DNA of 64,000 bases from NCBI RefSeq assembly GCF_015594725.1, contig NZ_JADNRC010000007.1, forward strand, positions 124,001-188,000, read 5' to 3'. This DNA comes from Flavobacterium sp. ALJ2 (GTDB taxonomy: Bacteria > Bacteroidota > Bacteroidia > Flavobacteriales > Flavobacteriaceae). This document shows positions 26,910 through 35,948 of this stretch, piece after piece. The position numbers and the translations under genes are program-made. The notes under the pieces were generated by a model. It had not been told where the DNA came from and made no database searches. It was given only the letters and a program-made list of their open reading frames with translations. Numbering within the stretch: the first letter of the stretch is position 1; every line of letters begins with the position of its first letter.

Positions 26910-28142
26910 ATGCTATACTATTTATTTGAATATTTAGACAAAACATTTGATTTGCCAGGAACAGGTGTATTTCAGTACATAACTTTCAGATCGGCATTGG
27001 CTTTTATGCTTTCGTTGCTTTTGTCAACAATCTATGGAAAGAGAATTATCAATTTCCTTAGGAATCAACAAGTTGGTGAAACTGTTCGTGAGCTTGGGCT
27101 TGCAGGACAAAATGAAAAAGCTGGTACGCCGACTATGGGTGGATTGATTATCATCTTTGCTACCCTTGTGCCTGTTTTGTTGTTTGCTAAACTGCATAAT
27201 ATTTATATCGTATTGCTAATAGTCACCACACTTTGGATGGGAGTAATTGGTTTTGTAGATGATTATATCAAGATTTTCAAAAAAGATAAACAAGGACTTA
27301 AAGGAATCTTTAAGGTAATTGGTCAAGTAGGATTAGGTCTAATTGTAGGTTCTGTACTTTATTTTAGCCCAAATGTCACTGTAAGAACTGATATTGGTAC
27401 CAGTGATGTATATAGAGTTCAATCAACAACTAGTGTTATTGTTCCAGCTTTAATTGAAGAAAAATCGACAGTAACAACAATTCCTTTCTTTAAAAATAAT
27501 GAATTTGATTATGCCGAACTATTGGCTTGGACAGGTGAAGGGTATGAAAAATGGGCTTGGTTAATTTTTATACCGGTTGTAATTTTTATTATCACAGCAG
27601 TTTCTAATGGAGCCAATTTGACCGATGGAATTGACGGTCTTGCGGCGGGAACTTCGGCAGTGTCTGTTCTTGCGCTCGGGATATTTACGTTTCTTTCGGG
27701 GAATATTATTTTCTCGAATTATCTCAATATAATGTATATCCCTAATTCGGGAGAAATGACCGTTTTTATATCCGCCTTTGTAGGAGCATTAATTGGGTTT
27801 TTATGGTACAACTCCTTTCCTGCATCTGTTTTTATGGGAGATACAGGAAGTTTAACAATTGGTGGAATAATAGCTGTATTGGCAATTGCTGTTCGAAAAG
27901 AAATGTTGATTGTTTTGTTTTGTGGTATTTTCTTAGCAGAGAGCGCTTCGGTAATTATTCAAGTAGCTTATTTTAAATATACTAAAAAACGTTTTGGGGA
28001 AGGACGAAGGATATTCCTGATGTCGCCATTGCATCATCATTACCAGAAAAAAGGGTATCATGAAAGTAAGATTGTAACCCGATTTTGGATTGTTGCTATC
28101 ATGTTGGCCATATTGTCTATTGTAACATTAAAACTAAGATAA
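26910..28142 (+). CDS. mraY: Phospho-MurNAc-pentapeptide translocase MraY
   Basis: This 410-residue polytopic enzyme transfers phospho-MurNAc-pentapeptide to undecaprenyl phosphate, making lipid I. Hallmarks are [33 protein letters not shown] and the PLHHHYQ histidines near the C-terminus. It is about 50 residues longer than E. coli MraY because of an insertion at about 150-205 (with [19 protein letters not shown]) in an extracytoplasmic loop. It ends one base before the murD ATG. Confidence 0.96.
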   Translation: MLYYLFEYLDKTFDLPGTGVFQYITFRSALAFMLSLLLSTIYGKRIINFLRNQQVGETVRELGLAGQNEKAGTPTMGGLIIIFATLVPVLLFAKLHNIYIVLLIVTTLWMGVIGFVDDYIKIFKKDKQGLKGIFKVIGQVGLGLIVGSVLYFSPNVTVRTDIGTSDVYRVQSTTSVIVPALIEEKSTVTTIPFFKNNEFDYAELLAWTGEGYEKWAWLIFIPVVIFIITAVSNGANLTDGIDGLAAGTSAVSVLALGIFTFLSGNIIFSNYLNIMYIPNSGEMTVFISAFVGALIGFLWYNSFPASVFMGDTGSLTIGGIIAVLAIAVRKEMLIVLFCGIFLAESASVIIQVAYFKYTKKRFGEGRRIFLMSPLHHHYQKKGYHESKIVTRFWIVAIMLAILSIVTLKLR

Positions 28143-28143
28143 T

Positions 28144-29475
28144 ATGAGGTTAGTAGTTTTAGGAGGAGGAGAAAGTGGTGTAGGTACAGCAATTCTTGGA
28201 AAGAAAAAAGGATATGATGTTTTTGTTTCCGATTATGGAAAGATAAACGAGAGTTATAAAGAAGTTCTTATCATTAATGGAATTGAATGGGAGGAAGGCA
28301 AACATACCGAAGATCTAATTTTAAATGCCGATGTGGTAATGAAAAGCCCAGGTATTCCAGAGAAATCGCCAATAGTTAAGAGTTTAGTAAAAAAAGGGAT
28401 TAAAGTAATCTCTGAAATTGAGTTTGCAAAGCCTTTTACAGAAGCGTTAACAGTTGGGATTACAGGAAGTAACGGTAAGACAACAACAACGATGTTAACC
28501 TATCATTTGTTGAAAGCAGCAGGGTTAAATGTAGGATTGGGAGGTAATATCGGAAAAAGTTTTGCATGGCAGGTAGCCGAAAATAAATTCGATTTTTATG
28601 TGCTTGAGTTAAGCAGTTTTCAATTAGACGGAATCATAGATTACAGGCCAGATATTGCCATCATAACCAATATTAGCCCAGATCATTTAGACAGATATGA
28701 CTATAAGTATGAGAATTATATTAACTCGAAGTTTCGAGTAACAATGAATCAAACAGAAAGTGATTACCTTATTTATGATGACGATGATGAAGCATCAGCC
28801 GAATGGCTTAAAAATAATACAACAAAAGCAAAACTAATTCCTTTTTCATTGACTAAAGAATTCGATGAAGGAGCATTTATAAAAAATAACAAAATGGAAA
28901 TCAAGATTAACCAAGAAGAGTTTACAATGGATACTGAGTACATTGCTTTAGAAGGAAAACATAATTTGAAAAACGCAATGGCAGCAAGTTCAGTAGCTAG
29001 ATTGATGCAAATAAGAAATGCAACAATTCGTGAGAGTTTATCTAATTTTCAAGGTGTTGAACACCGCTTAGAAAAAGTTCTTAAAATTCAGAACGTACAA
29101 TACATCAATGATTCAAAAGCAACAAATGTAAATGCTACATTTTTTGCATTGGATAGTATGAATGTTCCAACAGTTTGGATAGTTGGTGGAGTTGACAAAG
29201 GAAATGATTACAACGAATTAATGTCATTGGTTCGTGAAAAAGTAAAAGCAATTATTTGTCTTGGAGTTGATAACCGAAAAATAATTGATGCTTTTGGTAA
29301 CGTAGTAGATATCATGGTTGAAGTTAACAATATGGACGATGCTGTAAAAACAGCGCAACGTTTAACGGAGAAAGGTGATGCGGTATTATTGTCTCCGGCT
29401 TGTGCAAGTTTTGATTTATTTGAAAACTACGAAGACAGAGGGAAACAATTTAAGCAAGCGGTACATAATTTATAA
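28144..29475 (+). CDS. murD: UDP-MurNAc-L-alanine:D-glutamate ligase MurD
   Basis: This 443-residue ligase adds D-glutamate to UDP-MurNAc-L-Ala. Signatures are the N-terminal Rossmann VVLGGGESGVGTAI, the ATP loop GITGSNGKTTTTM, NISPDHLDRY and YINDSKATN, and the C-terminal LSPACASFDLFENYEDRG. It is one base after mraY. The 462-base gap to ftsW, normally short in dcw clusters, is occupied by a four-helix-bundle gene. Confidence 0.96.
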   Translation: MRLVVLGGGESGVGTAILGKKKGYDVFVSDYGKINESYKEVLIINGIEWEEGKHTEDLILNADVVMKSPGIPEKSPIVKSLVKKGIKVISEIEFAKPFTEALTVGITGSNGKTTTTMLTYHLLKAAGLNVGLGGNIGKSFAWQVAENKFDFYVLELSSFQLDGIIDYRPDIAIITNISPDHLDRYDYKYENYINSKFRVTMNQTESDYLIYDDDDEASAEWLKNNTTKAKLIPFSLTKEFDEGAFIKNNKMEIKINQEEFTMDTEYIALEGKHNLKNAMAASSVARLMQIRNATIRESLSNFQGVEHRLEKVLKIQNVQYINDSKATNVNATFFALDSMNVPTVWIVGGVDKGNDYNELMSLVREKVKAIICLGVDNRKIIDAFGNVVDIMVEVNNMDDAVKTAQRLTEKGDAVLLSPACASFDLFENYEDRGKQFKQAVHNL

Positions 29476-29526
29476 TAAGTGGTTGAGATTTAAACTTTAA
29501 TCAAAAAAAGATTTTTATAGAGTAGT

Positions 29527-29892
29527 ATGACGACAGACGGAATGAAAATAAGAACAAAGAAGTTTTCTTTGATGGTAATCAATTTGGCAGAAAAATTACC
29601 AAATTTCGGTTCAAGTGAAATAATTGCTAGTCAAATTATTAAAAGTGGAACTTCGGTAGGAGCAGATTATAGAGCAGTTTGTAGATCAAAAAGCGACGAA
29701 GAATTTGCCTCAAAAATTGAGATTGTTTTAGAAAAAGCCGATGAAACTTTATTTTGGATCGAAATTATTGCAGAAAAAAAATGGATTAGCATATCTGAAT
29801 TAGAAACAATTTGGAAAGAAGGAAATGAGCTAACTGCCATTTTAGTGAATAGTTTAAAGGTGGTGAATAATAGAATTAGTATAATGAGCTAG
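29527..29892 (+). CDS. Four-helix-bundle protein (S23/IVS-type) inside the dcw cluster
   Basis: This 121-residue, all-helical protein has the pattern typical of the four-helix-bundle family first found in 23S rRNA intervening sequences: VINLAEKLPNFGSSEIIASQIIKSGTSVGADYRAV, then FASKIEIVLEKADETLFWIEII. The family forms small pentameric bundles with a positively charged surface; its role is unknown and it is scattered through Bacteroidota. Here it sits between murD and ftsW on the coding strand, 51 bases after murD and 45 before ftsW, with no terminator, so it is co-transcribed with division genes. Confidence 0.85.
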   Translation: MTTDGMKIRTKKFSLMVINLAEKLPNFGSSEIIASQIIKSGTSVGADYRAVCRSKSDEEFASKIEIVLEKADETLFWIEIIAEKKWISISELETIWKEGNELTAILVNSLKVVNNRISIMS

Positions 29893-29937
29893 AATTAAGA
29901 ATTTATAAAAGTCTAAATTCATAAATCTAAAATTAAA

Positions 29938-31239
29938 ATGAAAGAACTAGTAAACAAATTAAAAGGAGATAGAGTAATATGGTCATTCGTGGCTTTATTG
30001 GCTTTGTTTTCGTTTATGCCTGTTTTTAGTGCGAGTAGTAATTTGGCTTATATTGGTCATGGGACTGGGAACACGCTGGGTTATTTGGTAAAACATTTAG
30101 CTCATATTTGTATAGGTTTTTTAATTATTTACTGGGTACACAAAGTGCCGTACCATTATTTTAGAGCAATATCAAAAGTAGCTTTACCAGTAGTTTGGAT
30201 TTTATTAGCGTACACGCTTTTAAAAGGAACTGTTATTGCTGGAGCAAATGCAAGTCGATGGATCCAAATTCCGTTTATCGGAATCACATTCCAGACATCT
30301 ACATTAGCATCGATGGTACTGTTTATTTTCGTGGCGCGATATTTATCAAAAACCAGAGATGAGGACGAGCCTTTTCAAACCTCGTTAATACAGCTTTGGA
30401 TGCCAGTTTTTATTACGTTGATGCTTATTTTACCAGCTAATTTTTCAACAACAGCGCTTATTTTTTCGATGGTATTGATGCTTACGTTTATTGGTAAATA
30501 TCCTTTAAAGTATATCGGAATCATTTTAGGTTCTGGAGTAGTAATGTTTCTATTCTTTCTTCTCTTGGCGAAAGCTTTTCCTGAATCTCGCTTTTTTAGC
30601 AGGGTAGGAACATGGGCAAGTCGAATCGAGAATTTTACTACCAATAAACCAGATGAAGATGATTATCAGATAGAGAAAGCAAAAATTGCTATTGCGTCAG
30701 GAAAGTTAGGAGGTTTAGGACCTGGAAAAAGTGTTCAGAAGAACTTTTTGCCACAATCATCTTCCGATTTTATTTATGCAATTATTGTTGAAGAATACGG
30801 ATTGATAGGAGGATTGACAATATTAGGCTTGTATCTATTGCTTATGTTTAGATTTGTAATTGCATCGCATAAAGCCAATACCTTGTTTGGAAAATTAGTC
30901 GTCGTCGGGCTTGGTTTTCCAATGATATTTCAGGCGATGATTAATATGGCTGTAGCAGTCGAATTATTGCCCGTAACAGGACAAACTTTACCACTTATTA
31001 GTAGTGGAGGTAGTTCAATCTGGATGACTTGTTTTGCTCTTGGAATTATTATTAGTGTTACTAAAAAAGACGAAGAAATAGAAGAAGAGCTAAAAGAAAA
31101 GGAAAAACGAGAAGAGGCACTAAAAAAATTAATTGACAAACAATTAGCAGAAGAGAATGAATTAGTGAATGAAGAAGAGGTTGAAGGATATTCAATCGAA
31201 GACAATGCTAAGAATCCAATGGAAGCAGTAATGAAATGA
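29938..31239 (+). CDS. ftsW: Septal peptidoglycan glycosyltransferase FtsW
   Basis: This 433-residue SEDS-family polymerase has about ten membrane helices. Recognisable motifs are GANASRWIQIPFIG, GLGPGKSVQKNFLPQSSSDFIYAIIVEE and LPVTGQTLPLISSGGSS. It polymerises lipid II at the septum with FtsI. The last 60 residues (from about 375) form a charged, probably coiled cytoplasmic tail (KKDEEIEEELKEKEKREE) longer than in E. coli. It is followed by murG after 56 bases. Confidence 0.94.
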   Translation: MKELVNKLKGDRVIWSFVALLALFSFMPVFSASSNLAYIGHGTGNTLGYLVKHLAHICIGFLIIYWVHKVPYHYFRAISKVALPVVWILLAYTLLKGTVIAGANASRWIQIPFIGITFQTSTLASMVLFIFVARYLSKTRDEDEPFQTSLIQLWMPVFITLMLILPANFSTTALIFSMVLMLTFIGKYPLKYIGIILGSGVVMFLFFLLLAKAFPESRFFSRVGTWASRIENFTTNKPDEDDYQIEKAKIAIASGKLGGLGPGKSVQKNFLPQSSSDFIYAIIVEEYGLIGGLTILGLYLLLMFRFVIASHKANTLFGKLVVVGLGFPMIFQAMINMAVAVELLPVTGQTLPLISSGGSSIWMTCFALGIIISVTKKDEEIEEELKEKEKREEALKKLIDKQLAEENELVNEEEVEGYSIEDNAKNPMEAVMK

Positions 31240-31295
31240 TTGGAGTTAAAAAGAGAAAATATAATAATTTTTAAAATGTAGTAACATTTAAAAAT

Positions 31296-32384
31296 ATGAC
31301 AAAATATAAATTCATATTAAGCGGTGGAGGAACAGGAGGACATATTTATCCTGCAATTGCAATTGCAAATGAATTAAAATTACAATATCCCGATGCTGAA
31401 TTTCTTTTTGTTGGTGCTAAAGACAAAATGGAAATGCAGAAAGTACCACAAGCAGGATATGAAATAAAAGGTCTTTGGATTGCTGGGTTACAACGAAAAT
31501 TAACTCTCCAGAATGCTATGTTTCCTTTTAAATTGATAAGTAGTTTATTGCAATCAAGAAAAATAATAAAAGCATTTAAACCAAATGTTGTTATCGGTAC
31601 GGGAGGTTTTGCTAGCGGTCCGTTATTACAAATGGCAGGATCAGCAGGAATTCCAACAGTTATCCAAGAGCAAAATTCGTTTCCGGGAATTACCAATAAA
31701 TTATTAAGTAAGAAAGCGAGTGCGATTTGTGTGGCATATGAAAATCTAGAGCGATTTTTTCCTGTCGAGAAAATTGTTTTAACAGGTAATCCAGTTCGTC
31801 AGGATTTAATTGATATCGATAGTAAAAGAAATGAAGCAATTGCATTCTATAATCTAGATGCAAATAAAAAAACATTGTTGGTACTTGGAGGGAGTCTTGG
31901 TGCTCGAAGAGTAAATCAATTAATAGAAAAAGAATTACCAAATATGCTTTCTAAAGATGTTCAGGTTATCTGGCAATGTGGGAAGTTGTATTTTGAAGAT
32001 TATAAAAAATACAATCAGCCTAATGTAAAAGTGGTTGATTTTATAGAGCGAATGGATTTTGTTTATGCCGCGGCAGATATTATTATTTCAAGAGCTGGAG
32101 CATCGTCAGTTTCGGAATTATGTATAGTTGGGAAACCAGTTATTTTTATTCCATCGCCAAATGTTGCAGAAGATCATCAAACCAAAAATGCACAAGCTAT
32201 TGTAGATCAGAAAGGTGCAGTTTTATTGAAAGAATCTGAGTTAAATAGTGAGTTTAGCATTGTTTTTGAAGCATTGCTAAAGGATGAAGGAAAGCAAAAA
32301 CAGCTTAGTGAAAACATTAAGCGACTGGCAAGACCAGGAGCAACAAAAGCAATTGTTGCAGAAATTATAAAGTTGATTAAATAA
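31296..32384 (+). CDS. murG: Lipid II synthase MurG (GlcNAc transferase)
   Basis: This 362-residue GT28 enzyme adds GlcNAc to lipid I on the inner face of the membrane. [15 protein letters not shown] is the N-terminal glycine loop. [28 protein letters not shown] and [15 protein letters not shown] are family signatures for acceptor and UDP-GlcNAc binding. The length is standard. It sits between ftsW and murC as expected. Confidence 0.96.
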   Translation: MTKYKFILSGGGTGGHIYPAIAIANELKLQYPDAEFLFVGAKDKMEMQKVPQAGYEIKGLWIAGLQRKLTLQNAMFPFKLISSLLQSRKIIKAFKPNVVIGTGGFASGPLLQMAGSAGIPTVIQEQNSFPGITNKLLSKKASAICVAYENLERFFPVEKIVLTGNPVRQDLIDIDSKRNEAIAFYNLDANKKTLLVLGGSLGARRVNQLIEKELPNMLSKDVQVIWQCGKLYFEDYKKYNQPNVKVVDFIERMDFVYAAADIIISRAGASSVSELCIVGKPVIFIPSPNVAEDHQTKNAQAIVDQKGAVLLKESELNSEFSIVFEALLKDEGKQKQLSENIKRLARPGATKAIVAEIIKLIK

Positions 32385-32448
32385 AAAAAGTCATAAAGTT
32401 GAAGAGCTGAGTTTAAAGCTTAGTGCCTAAAACCTAAAGTAAAAAGAA

Positions 32449-33798
32449 ATGAATTTAAACCAAATACAGAACGTCTATTTTATAGGAATTGGAGGTATCG
32501 GAATGAGTGCCCTTGCTCGTTATTTCAAGAACATTGGAAAACAGGTTTCAGGTTACGACAAAACACCTTCAACGCTTACAAATGAACTAATCGAAAGTGG
32601 AATTAATATTCATTTTGAAGATAATATTAATTTAATTTCGAATGATTATTTTGTAGAGAACACATTGGTTATAATCACGCCAGCAGTTCCGATTACACAT
32701 TCGGAGTGGAATTATTTTTTGGAAAGAAATTATGTAGTTAAGAAGAGAGCTGAGGTTTTAGGAATTATTACAAAAGATACCTTTTCGTTTGCTGTAGCTG
32801 GTACACATGGTAAAACAACAACATCTAGTATTTTAGGACATATTCTTTACGAAAGTGGAGCCGATGTTACTGCTTTTGTAGGTGGGATTGTTGAGAATTA
32901 TAATTCGAATTTAATAGGAAACGGAAAAACAGTTACTGTTGTTGAGGCAGATGAATTTGATCGTTCGTTCTTGCATTTGCACCCAAATATTGCCTGCATC
33001 ACATCAATGGATGCAGATCATTTAGATATTTATGGAACAAGCGAAGCGATAGAAGAATCTTTTGTGGAATTTGCTTCAAAAGTGGAGGATAAAAACAATC
33101 TTTTTATAACCAAAGAGCTACCTCTGGAGGGAGTTCAATGCGCTATAAATGAAGAGGCTCCATTTAAAGCATTTAATATTAGAATTGAAAATGGTAGTTA
33201 TGTTTTTGATGTGCAAACGCCATCGGAAATTATGAAAGATTTGCATTTTGGGTTACCAGGAAAACATAATTTAATGAATGCGCTAATGGCAATTGCTATG
33301 GCAAAAACATACGGAACTTCAACTGATGCAATTGCGAAAGCTTTAGCGTCATTTAAAGGAATAAGAAGGCGTTTTTCTTATCAGATAAAAACAGATAAAT
33401 TGGTTTATATAGATGATTATGCACATCATCCAACAGAAATAAATGCAGTAAATCAAGCCGTTAGAGAGTTGTATCCTGGGCAAAAAGTATTAGCTGTTTT
33501 TCAGCCGCATCTATTTAGCAGAACTAGAGATTTTGCTGATGGTTTTGCTAAAAGTTTGTCAGCTTTTGATGAAGTAATTTTATTGGACATTTATCCTGCA
33601 AGAGAATTGCCTATGGAAGGAATTACATCGCAATGGTTAATGGATAAAATGAGTAATTCTAACAGGAAAATAGTTGCTAAAAATGATTTGCTAGCTTCAA
33701 TTAAAGCAAGCAATGCAAGTGTAATTGTAACTATTGGGGCTGGTGATTTAGGAGAATTAGTGCCATCAATTAAAAATATTTTAAATGAAATTAATTAA
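32449..33798 (+). CDS. murC: UDP-MurNAc:L-alanine ligase MurC
   Basis: This 449-residue ligase starts stem peptide synthesis. The N-terminal domain reads VYFIGIGGIGMSALARYF, the ATP loop is AGTHGKTTTSS, and EADEFDRSFL plus DDYAHHPTEI are family signatures. Its end overlaps ftsQ by 14 bases. murB and ddl, often nearby in other dcw clusters, are absent from this window. Confidence 0.96.
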   Translation: MNLNQIQNVYFIGIGGIGMSALARYFKNIGKQVSGYDKTPSTLTNELIESGINIHFEDNINLISNDYFVENTLVIITPAVPITHSEWNYFLERNYVVKKRAEVLGIITKDTFSFAVAGTHGKTTTSSILGHILYESGADVTAFVGGIVENYNSNLIGNGKTVTVVEADEFDRSFLHLHPNIACITSMDADHLDIYGTSEAIEESFVEFASKVEDKNNLFITKELPLEGVQCAINEEAPFKAFNIRIENGSYVFDVQTPSEIMKDLHFGLPGKHNLMNALMAIAMAKTYGTSTDAIAKALASFKGIRRRFSYQIKTDKLVYIDDYAHHPTEINAVNQAVRELYPGQKVLAVFQPHLFSRTRDFADGFAKSLSAFDEVILLDIYPARELPMEGITSQWLMDKMSNSNRKIVAKNDLLASIKASNASVIVTIGAGDLGELVPSIKNILNEIN

Positions 33799-34507
33799 TT
33801 GGACCAATATTCGATTAATCCTGATGTTTGGGATAGTTATCGTTTTATTTTCGTTTACTTCACATAGAAATGGAGAGCGAAAACTAAAGAAATCTACAGT
33901 TATTTTTGTAGGTGAAAACGCTATTTTTGTCAAGCCAGAAGCGGTTAATAAATTGTTAATAGAAAATAAAAAAGATGCTTCTAGCATTAAAAAAGAAGGG
34001 TTAGATTTGAATAAGATAGAGAAAGCCCTTAATACGCAAGAGATGATTGAAAAATCGGATGTTTTTGTTAGTATTGATGGTGTTCTAAAAGCAGTAGTAA
34101 AACAAAAAACGCCGATAGCCCGCATTATGAACGGGAACGATTCGTTCTATATTGATTATGAGGGAGGTAAAATGCCTTTGTCTGATAATTTTACAGCTAG
34201 AGTCCCTCTTGTTTCAGGGGATTTAAATAAAGAAAATAACGGAGAACTAGCGATATTATTCCGCATGATTTATGACGATGCTTTTTTAAAAAAAAACATC
34301 ATTGCGATTGAAATTATGTCTAATGGTAGCTTAAAAATGCTGAATAGAAATTTTAATTACGAGATAGATTTCGGCAGAATGATAAATGTTGAGCGAAAAT
34401 TTAATAATTATAAAGCCTTTTTTCAAAAAGCAGTTTTAGATAGTTCGTTATATAAATACAGAAAGATAGATCTTAGGTTTACGGAACAAGTAGTTTGCAC
34501 AAAATAA
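33785..34507 (+). CDS. ftsQ: Cell division protein FtsQ/DivIB
   Basis: This 240-residue bitopic protein has a membrane helix at about 9-24 (IRLILMFGIVIVLFSF), then a POTRA-like segment (KSTVIFVGENAIFVKPEAV) and a beta domain. It scaffolds FtsB-FtsL in the divisome. Conservation with E. coli FtsQ is low; position between murC and ftsA and topology support the call. The overlap with murC suggests coupling; ftsA follows after 6 bases. Confidence 0.88.
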   Translation: MKLINWTNIRLILMFGIVIVLFSFTSHRNGERKLKKSTVIFVGENAIFVKPEAVNKLLIENKKDASSIKKEGLDLNKIEKALNTQEMIEKSDVFVSIDGVLKAVVKQKTPIARIMNGNDSFYIDYEGGKMPLSDNFTARVPLVSGDLNKENNGELAILFRMIYDDAFLKKNIIAIEIMSNGSLKMLNRNFNYEIDFGRMINVERKFNNYKAFFQKAVLDSSLYKYRKIDLRFTEQVVCTK

Positions 34508-34513
34508 TAGATA

Positions 34514-35896
34514 ATGGGAAAAGATAATATTGCAGTAGGTCTAGATATTGGTACAACCAAAATTGTTGCCATGATAGGTAAGAAGAATGAATATGGCAAG
34601 CTTGAGATTCTAGGAATAGGAAAATCAAAAAGCTTAGGTGTTGCGAGAGGTGTTGTGAACAATATTACTCAAACAATCCAATCTATTCAGCAAGCGATAC
34701 ATGAAGCGGAGAATAATTCGGGTTACAAGATTAAAGACGTAGTTGTAGGTATAGCAGGACAGCATATTCGCAGTATACAACATACAGATTACATTAGCAG
34801 AAGCAATCCTGAAGAAGTGATTGGTGAAAATGATATTCAGCTTTTAATAGATCAGGTTAATAAACTTGCAATGTTGCCAGGTGAGGAAATAATTCACGTA
34901 TTACCACAAGAATTTAAAATTGATGGACAATCGGAGATTAAAGAACCAATTGGAATGTACGGTGGAAGATTGGAATCTAGTTTTCACGTTGTGGTGGGGC
35001 AAGCTTCATCTATTAGAAACGTAGGAAGATGTATCCAAAGTTCAGGAATTGAATTGTCAGGCTTAACATTAGAACCATTAGCTTCTGCAGATGCAGTATT
35101 GAGTCAAGAAGAAAAAGAAGCAGGAGTAGCGCTTATTGACATAGGAGGTGGTACAACAGATTTAGCAATTTTTAAAGACGGAATCATTCGTCATACGGCT
35201 GTAATTCCTTTTGGAGGAAATGTAATTACAGATGATATAAAAGAAGGTTGTTCGATTATTGAAAAACAAGCTGAACTATTGAAAATCAAATTTGGTTCGG
35301 CATGGCCAGGTGAAAATAAAGACAACGAAATTGTTTCGATTCCGGGATTAAGAGGAAGAGAACCAAAAGAAATCTCTTTAAAGAATTTATCAAAAATAAT
35401 TCATGCACGTGTAGTCGAAATCGTAGATCAGGTTTTTACAGAAGTAAAAGCGTACGGGCATGAAGATCCTCGCAAAAAATTAATTGCAGGAATCGTTCTT
35501 ACAGGAGGAGGAGCTCAACTAAAACATATTAAGCAATTAGTAGAGTACATTACTGGGATGGATACCAGAATTGGATATCCTAATGAGCATTTGGCTGGTA
35601 ATTCAGACGAAGAAATATCTAGCCCATTATATGCTACCGCTGTAGGTTTAGTAATGAATAGTATTGAGAATAGTACTCAAAGCGCCGTAAGAATGGATGT
35701 TGTAGAACAGCCAAAGGCACCAATTTATAGAGCCCCGGTACAGCAGCAACAGCGTGAGGTTGAAGAATCTTATGCAGAAACTGTTGAAGAAGTGAAGAAA
35801 GCAGTTAAAGAAGAATCGACCGAAACAAAAATAAGGAGATCATTTTTTGACCGCTATGTCGATAAAATCAAAGATTTTTTAGATAACGCTGAATAA
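34514..35896 (+). CDS. ftsA: Cell division actin-like protein FtsA
   Basis: This 460-residue actin-fold ATPase tethers FtsZ to the membrane. VGLDIGTTKIVAMIG is phosphate-1, ALIDIGGGTTDLAIF is phosphate-2 and GIVLTGGGAQLKHI is the adenosine motif. The C-terminal helix RRSFFDRYVDKIKDFL is amphipathic, the expected membrane-targeting element, after a low-complexity linker. It is directly upstream of ftsZ. Confidence 0.96.
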   Translation: MGKDNIAVGLDIGTTKIVAMIGKKNEYGKLEILGIGKSKSLGVARGVVNNITQTIQSIQQAIHEAENNSGYKIKDVVVGIAGQHIRSIQHTDYISRSNPEEVIGENDIQLLIDQVNKLAMLPGEEIIHVLPQEFKIDGQSEIKEPIGMYGGRLESSFHVVVGQASSIRNVGRCIQSSGIELSGLTLEPLASADAVLSQEEKEAGVALIDIGGGTTDLAIFKDGIIRHTAVIPFGGNVITDDIKEGCSIIEKQAELLKIKFGSAWPGENKDNEIVSIPGLRGREPKEISLKNLSKIIHARVVEIVDQVFTEVKAYGHEDPRKKLIAGIVLTGGGAQLKHIKQLVEYITGMDTRIGYPNEHLAGNSDEEISSPLYATAVGLVMNSIENSTQSAVRMDVVEQPKAPIYRAPVQQQQREVEESYAETVEEVKKAVKEESTETKIRRSFFDRYVDKIKDFLDNAE

Positions 35897-35948
35897 GCGA
35901 TTACAAAACAAGACAAGAATTAATATTTAATATCAAAAAACCAAAAAT

